Assembly: GCF_000417875.1 (NCBI RefSeq) | Contig: NW_006920874.1 | Coordinates: 602,817 to 666,816 of the forward strand | Direction of reading: 5' to 3' | Length of the DNA stretch: 64,000 nt | Origin: Pseudozyma flocculosa PF-1 | Lineage: Eukaryota > Basidiomycota > Ustilaginomycetes > Ustilaginales > Ustilaginaceae | In this document: piece after piece, positions 50,761-61,636 of the stretch | Layout: every line of letters begins with the position of its first letter | Position numbering within the stretch: position 1 is the stretch's first letter | Notes under the pieces: generated by a model | Databases searched by the model: none | What the model was told of the DNA's origin: nothing | Seen by the model: the letters and a program-made list of their open reading frames with translations, nothing else | Translations under genes and position numbers: made by a program

Positions 50761-51535
50761 CGGATGCAGTCGCCAATGGTCCGAGGGTGTGATCGCCGGA
50801 GCGGCGATGGTGAGTGTCGAGGAGCGGTGGTAGCCTGCGAGCGCCGCAGTCTCGGGGAAGTTGCCAGCAGCCACTCCAGCCAGGCCAAGCCGAGCCTGGA
50901 CCCTGCGTCCAACTCAGGCGGGCCGACTTCCGAGGTTCCCTGTTCAGCCTTCCTTGAGGAGGCGGATGTCGGTTTTCCCCTATCTTCAGAACACGATCAG
51001 ACTTCGAATCGGAGCTCGAGTGTCTGCTGGCTGGATTCTCTAGAGTCTCAGAGACAGGGTACTTTGTTTTGGAACCAGCAAAATTAGAATTTTGGCTAGG
51101 GCCGCTGATGGTCGGGCCAGATGGCAGTTTTGGCAAAGGACCCGCGGTCCTGATGCGCTGATCTTCAAAAATCGCACTACCTGAAATTGATCAAGCTGCT
51201 TCTTCTTTGCAAAGCTGCCGTCCCCCAACTTCCGACGACCAGCGGGATAAATTCAAAAGTTGCGAAAAACCCGAAAGAGGGCTGAGTCGCGTGGTGCAGC
51301 ATCTGGACCCCGAGTCCCGGTTGTGGTTGTGGAGGAGCCCGGCAACTGGCGTGGACAAAATCAAGAAGAAAAAAGTCGGCGGCGGCGGCGGCGGCGGCTG
51401 ATGGCCCCTCGGTTCCTCTTCGGCCCGTGGCTCCTATCAACTGCCCACCACTCGCTCCCAACCCACACCGCCACAGCACTCTGCTTGACCACGGAATCGC
51501 ACGCCGCACCACCATCCTGACCAGTGGCGCACCGT
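50761..51535. other. Divergent upstream region with AT-rich segment
   Basis: 775 bases between the two divergent starts, part of which may be a missing first exon of the minus-strand gene (near 50.88-51.14 kb). The part at 51055-51200 is visibly richer in A and T than its surroundings. A GGC run (51378-51400) lies closer to the PPR gene. Confidence 0.45.
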
Positions 51536-54500
51536 ATGAAAGAGCTTCGCCTCCTGGCTCGCCAGAGGACGGCGGTGGCCTCTCTGGCCCAGCTCACCCG
51601 ACGTCACCAGCAGCGCACGCTGTGGAACACGGCCGCATCCGTATCGACGCCTGCTTCGCTCTTCTTGTCCGTCTGGCCTCGGTTAGGGACCAAATCAGCT
51701 CCGATCGATAGGCAGCCGATTATATACAGCCCTCCGCACAGCCAGGGCCTGCACACGACTGCCACCGTACTCCTTCGCTCCACGCCATGTCTGCCCGCCA
51801 GCGCCCTCCGCAAGGCCGCCGCCCGCGAAAAGGCTCGCGTCCGCGCCGACTTGACCGCACAACGCATCTCTAAGCGCCGCGAAAAGGAAGGCCTTCCCGC
51901 CACCAAGCCTCCACTCAGGGAGCCCCAGTTCGAGGGCCCCAACGGCGAGCGCCTCACGCTGGCCGAGCAGGAAAAGGTGCTGCGCAGGGAGCTGGCAAGC
52001 CTCTCGCGGCAGCTCGAGCAGTTGGAGAAAAAGGAAAAGGCGGACGAGGCGACAAAGGAGCTACCGCCGCTCGACGACCAGACCCTCGATCAGCTCTACC
52101 AGGCTCTCATGATGCCACCACCCGCCAGCACCGAGGATTCGAGACTGGCTCGGCTGGAAAGCGGTCGTAAGGAGCGGGCACTGATCTCATCGGGCGTCTC
52201 CGTCATCGAGGACGAGCGACAGCAGGCCAGACTAGAAGCGCAGCAGATGTTGCGGGAGCGCGTGCTCGACGCTCGCGATCGCGGCCGAGCGCTTCTGCCG
52301 TTGAAGCCCCCGACTTCTTCCCGTCGGAGCCCGGAAGCGGACGAAGATGACGGGCTCGTCGACCTCTCACGTCTTACTCACGAGGAGCGGCAGGAGGCCA
52401 GGCTTCAGCTCCTCTTCGAAAGGCTCACAAAGCTTCGGTCAGTCAACCAACTTCCCGATGGCAAGCAGCAGTCCCTCCAGGATATTAAGTCCGGCCTGGC
52501 ATCGAGGATCGCAAAGATCCTGGAGGCACACAACTACCTCCTCAAGCCGACCTCTGATGGCACCAAGGAGCGCTCAGAGACGAGCGCATCCACCGGCGGA
52601 GACCAGGAACTCTCCCGGATACCCGAATTCGACAGCATCCCGCTCGATCGCAGCATCGCCACGGACCCGGCGGAGGGCACCTCTTCGGCCGCTACGCAGA
52701 GCGAAGCTGTCGCTGAGCCGCAGTACATCTCCGCTGCCAACGAGATCCTGCAGGACATCTCGTCCGCCAAGAGCCGTGGCCTGATGCTCGACCGGATCGA
52801 GCGACTCCTCGAGCAGCCCGCCAACATGTCGGCGGACACCGCTGCATCATCAACCAGCGACGAGCCCGCACCGTCGGGCCTGCCTCTCGGCGTCGCCAGC
52901 ATCGACGAGTGGACGGCGCTGTCGGTCGCATCCGCCCGCTACGGAGACGACCAAGGGCTCGCCCGCACACTCAAGCTGATGCGAAGGGCAGGCTACTTCC
53001 CGCCGCCTCTCAGCCTCTTGAATCAGGTCATGGACGTCTACGCCTCCCGCGGCGAGATCCAGCGCTGTCAGGACACCCTCTCGCTCATCGACAAGCTGGG
53101 TCTGCGCCCCGACAGACACACGTTCCACTGCCTCACAAAGGCTTACCTCGCCGACGGGCAGTACGTGCAGGCGGTCAAGATCCTCAACAGCCTCGAGGGC
53201 GGCAGCGGCGGTCTGCCGCCCGCGGCCATCGCGACCTACACGATGGCCATCGATCGCATGGTCGGGGATCCGCGCGAAGAGATCCAGGCGCTCGGCTGGA
53301 ACCTCTTCTACCACATGCGGCTCGTGGCCCACCCCATCCCCGACGCGCCGCTCTACGCCCTCATGATCCGCGCCTGCGCAAAGGGAAGCATCCAGCCGCA
53401 GGACGTCGATGACCCGCTGCGCACGCCAGTCGGCGCCGGCGGCGTGATGCCGTCGCGGCGCTCCGACGCCGAGCGGGCGCTCGACCTGTTCCGCGAGATG
53501 ACGACGCGCTACGTGGTCCGCCCCAACGCCGAGGTCTACAACAACCTGATCCTCGCTTGCGCCCGGCGCAAGGACTTCTACCTCGAGGCCTTCCGGCTGC
53601 TGCGCGAGATGGTCGAGCTCGAGACGGAGCGGGTCAAGATGCTCTCGGGCCAAGCCGACGCCGATGCAAAGGAGCGCGAGGGGCTCGAGTCGGCCTACCT
53701 CCGCTTCGCGCCGGACCGCTACACGTTCAACGCGCTGCTCCAGGGCTGCGCGAGGAACAAGGACCTGCCGCGTGCGCGCTGGGTGCTCGCAGAAATGATC
53801 CGGTCGACGTCGCCGCTGTTTGAAGAAGACGGCCGCGGCCTGCACGGTTTGACAAAGGCGCAGAGGTTGGAGATGATGGCCCAGCGGCCCAACGCCGAGA
53901 CCCTCACCCACGTCTTTTGGGCCTATGCCTCGTTCGTTCCGCCCGTCAAGAGGGGCCAGATGGTGTCCAAGACGCAGCAGCAGCCCGGCGCCGTCGGTGA
54001 AGGCGCCTCCAAGCAGGTCGAGGAGGAGGAGGACGACGCCGCCAAGCCGACCGCCGCAGAGGCGGACACGTCCGTCGCTGCCAAGCAAGGACCGGCATCC
54101 GCTACGTCCGAGGCGGCGGGATCCACTTCGCTCGCCACGGCGGCGCCACCAGCAGAGGAAGCGCTGACGGCCACCGAGGCGGCGCAAGTCTTTTCGCACC
54201 TCGTCCCGCAGACGGCCTACGACCTCATCACGGAAGCGCGCGCCCTGATGGCACGCATCCTGGCCGACCAGCCGCGCACCGTCGACGGGCGGCAGGTCGA
54301 AGGGTCGCTGGGATCCGTCACGCCCTCTGTCGCGCTGCTCAACGCGTACCTCGCCGTGCTGGGCCACCATCTCCCCTCTGCCTCGCGCGTCGAGACGATG
54401 TGGCACCACGTCCGCCCAGGGCAAGACGGGGTTGACCCGGGCCTCTTTGCGCAGCTCGGCCTGACGCCCAACGCCAACACGCTGCTGCTGGTGCTGGAGA

Positions 54501-55141
54501 CGGCGACGCGGCAAAAGCCGAGCGACGCAGCCGACGCCATCGTCGAACAGGTCTGGGCCATGTTCCGGTCGCTCGAGTCGCAGCCGGGCGAGCTGGACCC
54601 GCGGGTCGTGGAAAAGTGCTGGGCGCAGCGCATCCGCTACTCGGCCAAGGCCAACCGGCTCGACGAGGCCGTCGAGGTGTTGAAGGAGTTTGCGCGCATC
54701 TACCCGCCGCAGGGCTCGTACCTTGCTCCTCACAACCGCAACCGCACCTCCTCGCCCTCGGCCGCCCGTGCCGGCGCTGGCGTCAAGCTGTTGAAAACCT
54801 CGAGGGAGGTCGAGAGGAGATCAAAAGATCCCTCGCGCACCACCACGCCGGCCAAGTTGGCAGGCGAGTTGGACCTTTCGCCCATGCCCGTCGCCCAAAA
54901 GACGCTCGAGACGTTGGCAACCGACTTTGCCGCCGCCAATGGCCGTCACTCCCCTGACCCGGCACGGACGTCGACAACGACGACGACGAGCGAGACGCCA
55001 CCGCCGTTCTTGACGTTTGTCGACCTCGAGCTCCTGCACCACCGCCTGGTCCACTTTGACCACAAGAAGGGTCTCGCCTACCTCGGCTGGGTCGCCCGTG
55101 CCTACGAGGCGGGCGGAAGGCCTCGTGATGATAGAAAGTGA
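51536..55141 (+). CDS. Mitochondrial pentatricopeptide-repeat protein
   Basis: Predicted organellar RNA-binding protein. ATG 51536, one exon, 1201 residues. The first ~95 residues lack acidic stretches and are rich in Arg/Leu/Ser/Thr (MKELRLLARQRTAVASLAQL), which fits a mitochondrial presequence. Two charged coiled stretches follow (EKARVRADLTAQRISKRREK and QEKVLRRELASLSRQLEQLE). PPR-type helical pairs start near residue 465: RYGDDQGLARTLKLMRRAGY, PLSLLNQVMDVYASRGEIQRC, LGLRPDRHTFHCLTKAYLADG, RPNAEVYNNLILACARRKDF and FAPDRYTFNALLQGCARNKD. A further set lies after an Ala/Glu-rich disordered insert (about 820-890). Specific target RNA is unknown. The end is slightly uncertain because the stop TGA overlaps AAAGTGAGC, a good donor, so a further 3' exon is possible. 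It is convergent with SEC3, 285 bases apart. Confidence 0.82.
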   Translation: MKELRLLARQRTAVASLAQLTRRHQQRTLWNTAASVSTPASLFLSVWPRLGTKSAPIDRQPIIYSPPHSQGLHTTATVLLRSTPCLPASALRKAAAREKARVRADLTAQRISKRREKEGLPATKPPLREPQFEGPNGERLTLAEQEKVLRRELASLSRQLEQLEKKEKADEATKELPPLDDQTLDQLYQALMMPPPASTEDSRLARLESGRKERALISSGVSVIEDERQQARLEAQQMLRERVLDARDRGRALLPLKPPTSSRRSPEADEDDGLVDLSRLTHEERQEARLQLLFERLTKLRSVNQLPDGKQQSLQDIKSGLASRIAKILEAHNYLLKPTSDGTKERSETSASTGGDQELSRIPEFDSIPLDRSIATDPAEGTSSAATQSEAVAEPQYISAANEILQDISSAKSRGLMLDRIERLLEQPANMSADTAASSTSDEPAPSGLPLGVASIDEWTALSVASARYGDDQGLARTLKLMRRAGYFPPPLSLLNQVMDVYASRGEIQRCQDTLSLIDKLGLRPDRHTFHCLTKAYLADGQYVQAVKILNSLEGGSGGLPPAAIATYTMAIDRMVGDPREEIQALGWNLFYHMRLVAHPIPDAPLYALMIRACAKGSIQPQDVDDPLRTPVGAGGVMPSRRSDAERALDLFREMTTRYVVRPNAEVYNNLILACARRKDFYLEAFRLLREMVELETERVKMLSGQADADAKEREGLESAYLRFAPDRYTFNALLQGCARNKDLPRARWVLAEMIRSTSPLFEEDGRGLHGLTKAQRLEMMAQRPNAETLTHVFWAYASFVPPVKRGQMVSKTQQQPGAVGEGASKQVEEEEDDAAKPTAAEADTSVAAKQGPASATSEAAGSTSLATAAPPAEEALTATEAAQVFSHLVPQTAYDLITEARALMARILADQPRTVDGRQVEGSLGSVTPSVALLNAYLAVLGHHLPSASRVETMWHHVRPGQDGVDPGLFAQLGLTPNANTLLLVLETATRQKPSDAADAIVEQVWAMFRSLESQPGELDPRVVEKCWAQRIRYSAKANRLDEAVEVLKEFARIYPPQGSYLAPHNRNRTSSPSAARAGAGVKLLKTSREVERRSKDPSRTTTPAKLAGELDLSPMPVAQKTLETLATDFAAANGRHSPDPARTSTTTTTSETPPPFLTFVDLELLHHRLVHFDHKKGLAYLGWVARAYEAGGRPRDDRK

Positions 55142-55426
55142 GCGCGCCAGAGCGCAGAACCCTCCCCTTGGCCCTCCATCCGCGGGATCGAGGAGCAACC
55201 ACAACACCACCTCTCTCTCTGTGGCGCTTCCGTCTCTTCATCGCCTCTCTCCGTGCAATATGTACCACTACCCAAGACCCAGGAGAAGAGTCTTGCATCA
55301 ATTGTCCTCTGGCGTCGACGGAGAAGCCGTTGATCCGTCATCGAAAGCTGAGATGGAACCGGATGTCGATAGATAGGCCCGAGGCCCTCGTCGCCCCTCT
55401 TGTGTATGTTTCGCGAGCGGGATGGC

Positions 55427-58400
55427 TCACTTCCTCCTGCCACTGGGCGCGCAACCGGCAAACAAGCGCCTGACGTCGGCCGATCCGACCTCGAGGCCGA
55501 CGCTTGCGTCCTTGTAGCAGTCGCGGACGATCCTCGCCAGCCTGTCGACCTCGCGGACAAAGCCGTCCTCGCAGCTGGCCCACACCCGCGCCAGCACCTC
55601 TTCGATCTCATCGCCGCGATCGTGGTGCTCGGCCAGATCGTCGTCGTCGGTGCCAAAGTGCTTCTGCACCCGCTTCGACAGCGCCTCGATCGACTTGCGC
55701 ACGTCCTTGGCGCCGTACTCCTTGACCAGCCGCTTGAGCGCCGACTTGGAGTAGGTAGAGTGCAGCGAGACCTCGGTGGCGGGCGTCGAGCGCAGCAACG
55801 CGTCGATGCCGTCGCCAAAGTCCTAGACGTACCACGCGGGAAAGAAGAAGAGGGGCGAATCGTTAGGATCGAGCGAAGACGTCGGCAGCATGGCACTAAA
55901 ACAGAGGTCAAGTTTCCGGGCCGCTGCCGTCGGCGCACTCACCATCATCTTGCCCAGTGGTCGCCGCAGGACGCTGGTGCGGTAGCTCTCGAGGCTGTCG
56001 CCGTAGATCTTCTCGGCGCGCTTGACGAGCGCATTGAGCGCGGCGTTGCGCTGCTTGGAGATGTTGGCGTTAAAGTACCACATGTTCTCGATCAGGATGA
56101 TGTGGTGATTGAGCTGACCCTTGTCCTCATCGACGCCGCCGCCATCAACGCGAGAGATGGTCTGCAGCGCGTCAAACATGGCGCGGCAGATGGCATCGTA
56201 GTGCCCATCGACGGCGTGGCGGACGTTGAGCGTCTCGGCATTGATGAGCTGCGACTCGACGCGATCGACGAACGTCTGCGCGGAAAATAGCGGGGCGGGC
56301 AAAGGAGGGGCAGACGAACTCTGTCAGCGGCTGTCGTCGTGCGAGTAGCACCCGCGGCGGCCGCGGCACGTACCGGGAAGACCTTGATGAAGTGCACGAT
56401 CCCCTTTCGCTTCTTGACGGTGAGCTTGGTCTGCTCGATGCCCTTGATCTGGTCCTGGATGAAGCGCTCGAGCTGCGAAGCCAGGCGCATCTGCAGCTTC
56501 GACAGGATCTTGAGGATCGATTCCGAGTTGAGCTCCTCGGCCTCGATCATTGCCCGATCGAGCGCGGCCAGGAGGCCGAAGATGGAGCTGCATACGTGCA
56601 CCGCAGCAGTCGTGCAGGGGAGGTCAGCAACGATCCTTCGCAAGCCCCTCGCTACTCTACCCTGAACTCACATCTTCTCCTTTGCCAGTGCAGCGTCGGT
56701 GAAGCTCTGCAGCTCGGGTGCTAGGAAGCCAAAGATGAGGTCGAGCGCGCCCTTCATCTCGCGCAGCGGGCCTCCGGTCGACGAGACGCCAAACACGCCC
56801 TGCGCACGGCGCCGGAAGTAGGGCTCGAGGTCCATGTAGTCGGCAAACGTGATATTGTTGTCGTTGACGTGGAGCAAGTCGGCGATAAAGCCTTGCTCCC
56901 GCAGCACAATCGGGATCACGTTGGACAGAGCCCGTTGGAAGGCCTGAGCAACGATACAGACAGGGAGATGGATCGACAGGGTGTCAGCGCGTTTGCATGC
57001 CAGATGAGCACTTCCCGCCAGCGTCTCGGAGCTCACCTCGGAGGCCGAAATGTCGTTTCTGCCCCTACCCAGCTTGTTCTTGTCCCTGCCCGTTCGGCGG
57101 ATGGTGCCGGACCGAATGGCCGAAGCGGCGACGCTGGTGGTCGCAGCGGGCGCGAAGCTGGCCTCGTGCATGTCCTCGTCAGAGGCCTGCTTGATCTGGC
57201 TCTTGTACACCGCAAAAAGCTTCTGCATCTCGGTCTTGTAGCACTCTGACGCAGAGGCAAAGTACGAGGCCGAGACGCGCGAGAAGTTCTGTGGCGAAAC
57301 CTCCTTCATGTAGAGCAGGATGCCACAGTAGCGTCCCAGCGCGTCCTCCATGCTCGCGTGGTCCCGCAACGTCGGGAGCGGCGGGGCCAGCGCCTTCTGA
57401 CGCGCCGGGTCGCTCAACAGCCGCTGCGCCTCGACGTTGAAGGTGACGTTGAGGTAGTCCATGACGCGCTTGCAGAAGCGGTTCGACACCGACTCGTGCT
57501 CGGCCAGCCTTTCGGTGGCGGCTGCCATGTCGCCGCCGTTGCTGTCGCCATCGCGCTTGGCCTGTAGCATGCTCTTGTAGAGCGAGGCGGCAGCGCTCTC
57601 GAGCTGGGCGATGCCCTCGTCGTTCTCCAGCCGGCCTGCGCTCAGCGTGTGCAGGGCCGAGTCGTCGACGTTGATAGTGTTGATCAGATTGTCGATCTCG
57701 GCCATCAGCGTGCGCTGGTTCGATGTCTGGACCTGAAGACCGCGGTTCTGGCTCTCGATGTGCGAAATGTCGTCGGCCCTCGAGTTGAGCTGCACCTTGA
57801 AGCCTGCAATCATGCTGTCCATCATATCGAGATGCGCGAGCGCCTCCTCCATGTGCTGGACCACGAGGGCCACGCGGTCGTCCGACTCGATGATGGCATG
57901 GATGTTGGCCGACTCGAGCGCGGACAGCTCGTCGAGCAGGCGGGCCTCGATGACATCGGCGGTGCCCTTGCCCGTCGCTGGCGCGAGGCCGGAATCCGGG
58001 AAGTGCCTTGCGCCGATCCCGCGCCACTCGAAGCCTTCCAGCATCTCTTCGACCGCCTGCAGTGTCGAGTCTTCGTCCTCGTCGTCGTCGAAATTGGCGC
58101 TCGCCTGGCTCCGCGCGTGCTCGCTCGAGTCGAGTCTGGCAGCCTTGGGCCGGCCCAGCGTCGCGCGCTTGGCCTGTATCGTCGTCTCCGAGGCCGCCGC
58201 CTCGCCGTCTCCAAGCACCGCACCGCCGTATGGGTCCTGACCATCCTCGTCGTCGTCCGCTTCGGCGACTCCGCTGAGGCCGGTGCCTGCAAGCAGCATG
58301 CGCTCGTAAGCGGCGCCTCCACGCATAGGCCCGACCGCGCTCAGCCTTGCTCGAGCATCGCCGCTGCTTCCGCCGCTGCTCGCGCTGCGAACCGAGTCTC

Positions 58401-59427
58401 CGCTGTTTTGTCGGCGTGCCGGCGGCGGGGTCGGTACCGAGAGGCTGTCGGCGCTGACGAGGCGCCGCGCAGAGGGTCGTGGCGGCGGCATGGTCCTCGA
58501 AGGCGAGTCCAGGGTCGGTGGCGAAACGCTGCTGGACAGTGCATTGGTGCTAGAGCTCTCGGACAGCTTGGCGGGTCGAGGCTTGTCAAACGAGCTCTGC
58601 GATTCGCTCCTCGAGCGGGCGCTCAGGATCGAGGACTTGGACGGGCTGTGCGTGTGCCTGCTCGAGGCGTCGGCGCCACGTGTGGGTGAGGCGGACATTG
58701 GAAGGTTGAGCGAGGGGGCTGGCAGGTTGTGCGGCGAGAGTGCCGGAGAGCTGGAGCTGGACGACATCTTTGCGCCATTTTCTGGCCGCCGGGATGGTAT
58801 GGCGACGGGGGTTGTCTGCGTCGGTGCGGGAGGTGCCGGGCTCGCGTCACGACCGCGCGAGCTGTTGCTGAGGCTGCTTCCGCTGCTGAGCGGCACGTCG
58901 ATACCTACGAGCTTGGGTCCATTGTCCCCGGTGTACTTGCGGTAGACCTTTACGAGCGTCTGCAGAAACATGAGCTGCTCCCTCGGGTGCTGGGTCTGCC
59001 ACTTGTAGGGCCGGGTGAGGGTGATGCTGAAGACGTCTGGATCGTGGACGGTCACCTCGCGGAGCGTGTTGAGATCCCAGTCCTTGCCGATGCTGAAGCT
59101 GCCATTTGCGTTGCGCTTGGCCTTGTTGATGGTGACTTTGCCAGTGTCCTTCTGGACGGCGAGGATAAGGTACCTGGCCTTCTTCTGGCTGGCCGATGCA
59201 CCGGTGCCGGCGCTGGGATCCTCGGACGCCACATCCTCCCATATCTTGATGTGTGCGATGTAGTTGTTGGCAGCGTCGCGCGACTGGAGGGCTGCATTGA
59301 AGAGCTCCTTGGTCTTGCTGGGGCTGTTGGACCCGCCGGCTGGATTGGTGGTGCCATTGGAGCCGCCAGCGGCGCCGGCGCCGGGTGCCAGCAGACCGTT
59401 GCGCTGCGAGCTGCTGGGAGTCGACAT
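55427..59427 (-). CDS. SEC3: Exocyst complex component Sec3
   Basis: Landmark subunit of the exocyst that tethers secretory vesicles at growth sites. Five exons: 59427..57037, 56943..56672, 56587..56374, 56275..55943 and 55822..55427; phases agree; 1201 residues. An N-terminal cryptic PH domain (about 35-170) that should bind PIP2 and Rho GTPases includes IAHIKIWEDV, RYLILAVQKDTGKVTI, HDPDVFSITLTRPYKWQT and QLMFLQTLVKVYRKYTG. A disordered Ser/Pro linker follows. The Sec3 helical body starts near residue 450 with MLEGFEWRGIGARHF, then DELSALESANIHAIIESDD and the coiled coil LVVQHMEEALAHLDMMDSMI. The C-terminal rod includes FADYMDLEPYFRRR and ENMWYFNANISKQRN. Intron 1 is 93 bases and stop-free; intron 4 ends in TAG. 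It shares a 643-base divergent promoter with the SYLF gene. Confidence 0.9.
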
Positions 59428-60070
59428 GGCCGTAAGCGGTGCTGCTGATGCTGATGGGCCGAGGGAGGGCGTGAGCGAGATGATGCACTGGCAAAATCAA
59501 GGCGGTGACGGTGGCGGTGACGAGGCCGATGCCAGGATGATATGGTCCAGCTCCGGGTCGAAGAAGGCCGCTACCAGAGCCGGTCCCAAGGTCTGGCGAG
59601 GGAAAGGACGAGTCGGGTTTCCGGGCAGAGGGTTGCTTCAGAAAGTGACAGTCTCGCCGCACAGGCGACGAGGCGGAAGCAGGGCTTAGGACGGGGTACG
59701 ACAGAGCAGGGGCCGGGCAGAAGACAAGGGTCGAGGTGGTGAGGATCGCTTCGGAGTCGTGGCGAGGCCGAGGGGGAAAGACGGACGGCGTATGTGCTGG
59801 CTGCGTGTGGAGCGGCCGTGCGCCGGCCCCACCTTGGCTCTGGGCGGCCTCGCCTGGCCGCGAGTCGAAGGCGATGCGCAAGCAAGCCCCACTGCCCGGC
59901 CTTGGGCGGGCTGGCTGGCTGGCTGCCCGGCTCAGACCAACACGCACAGCAGCCTGGCCTCCCTCGTCGTCCTCCACTTGGGGCCGCAGCAGTGGCAGCT
60001 CCCAGTCTCTCTTTCACACCACCATCGTCAACTCGGCCTCGTATCACCCACACCCCTCGCAACCACCACC
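59428..60070. other. Divergent promoter, SEC3 / SYLF gene
   Basis: 643 bases between the two ATGs. No gene. Short GGCT repeats occur at 59912-59925 and a CT-rich stretch near 60000-60030 precedes the SYLF ATG. Confidence 0.5.
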
Positions 60071-61636
60071 ATGTCCTTCCTCGACAAGTTCAGAGAGGTG
60101 GCGCAGAAGGCCGGCACCCAGGTGAGCCTCGCTCGGTCACTCCGTCGACCGGTCTTGTTGTCGGCTGAAGCACGCCATGGGGCGAGGAGAGTGTGCGCCT
60201 GCATCGACGTGGCACTGACGCCCGACCCGCCCCTTCTTCGGCTCTCGGTCCGATCCGTAACTCTGCCTCACTCCGCCTCAGGCCACCGCATTTGCTCAGA
60301 CGTCCAGTAGGCAGATCAACGAGCAAGCTCAGGTCGCCCGCGCTGGCTTCTCGTGAGTCGCTGCCGCACCGCAGCTGCTCCATCCCGTCCTCTGTGGGCA
60401 GCTCCCAGGCTGAAAGATCGTCCCTCGTCGCTGTGTCGCACCTCAACTGCCCCTCGGCAGGCTCCCGAAGGAGTGCGAAAAGGCGGCAAAGGTCCTGCAG
60501 GGCTTCCTGGCCGACCCGGAGCATCCCGACTCGGCGCTCAACTCGATCCCCAAGGCGGTGCTGCAGCAGGCAAAGGGCCTCGCTGTCTTCACCGTCGTCA
60601 AGGCGGTGCGTGTCGCGCGTCCGTCACGTACGCCCTTGGGGGCGCTGTGCCTTCTGTCTCGTCTGCTGACGGCCGTCTTCTTCTCGCGCTTCACAGGGCT
60701 TTGTCTGGTCGGCAAAGGCGGGCAGCGGTGTCGTCATCGCCCGTCTTCCCGACGGTTCCTGGTCCGCCCCCAGCTGCATCGGAACCGGCGGCGTGGGTTT
60801 CGGTCTTCAGGTGAGTGCCGTGTGGTGGGAACCAGCTCGATGTCGTTGGGCGATGATCTGACCATCCCGAGGAGCTCGGCCCTGCGCGCCCGTTCTCATG
60901 TTCCCGCCGCAGATTGGTGCAGACCTGTCCGAGTTTGTCGTGGTCATGAACAGCGAGGAAGCCGTCAAGAGCTTCGCTCTGGCCGGCAACCTGACCATCG
61001 GCGGAAGCCTCTCGGCTGCTGCCGGGTGAGTCGACTGCGGGACGCTCTCGCCGCAGAATGGCGTCTCCGCCTCGCCGGAAGCTGACGTTGGCGGTCTCTC
61101 CGACATGTCCATCCCTCCTTTGCAGCCCCATCGGCACGGGCGGCGCCATCAACGCCGCCATCAACAACCCCACGCCGCTCTTCTCCTACTCGCGCTCCAA
61201 GGGTGAGTCTAGGTCCCGGCCCGTCCCACAGCTCGGGACGCCGCGCTCACATCGTATCCCCCCTCCTCTTACTGCTTTCCCTCGGACCCCGACGGCAGGA
61301 CTCTTTGCCGGCGTCTCGCTCGAAGGCACGGTGCTGGTGGAGCGCAAGGAGACCAACAAGGACTTCTACGGCCAGCCCATCCCGGCCATCGACCTCTTGA
61401 CGGGCAAGGTGCCCGCGCCCGAGGCGGCCAGCGCCATGTACGAGGTCGTCGAGGCGGCCGAAATGGTCGACGAGACGGGCGTGCCGCAGCAGGCCTACGT
61501 CCCCACGGGCGTGCCCGGCCAGACTGACGCTGCGGGCGGTGCGGCGGGCGGCGTGGCCGGCTACGATGTCGGAAGTGCCGACAGTGCCGCGGCGCTCGGT
61601 GCGAATGCGGGCAATCGGCCCATCTTTGATGCGTGA
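60071..61636 (+). CDS. SYLF-domain (Ysc84/SH3YL1-type) actin-patch protein without SH3
   Basis: Member of the SYLF (DUF500) family, lipid- and actin-binding proteins of cortical actin patches. Seven exons: 60071..60121, 60282..60352, 60461..60605, 60697..60810, 60913..61025, 61126..61202 and 61299..61636; 302 residues. The rebuilt domain has LPKECEKAAKVLQGF, IPKAVLQQAKGLAVFTVVKA, GFVWSAKAGSGVVIARL, SAPSCIGTGGVGFGLQ|IGADLSEFVVVMNS, NLTIGGSLSAAAG|PIGTGG and SYSRSKGLFAGVSLEG. The C-terminal 60 or so residues are Ala/Gly-rich and disordered. The yeast paralogues end in an SH3 domain and this one does not. The stop TGA sits inside GCGTGAGTG, which could also act as a donor, but no SH3-like sequence is visible downstream to 62 kb. 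Intron 6 (96 bases) is stop-free in frame. Confidence 0.88.
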
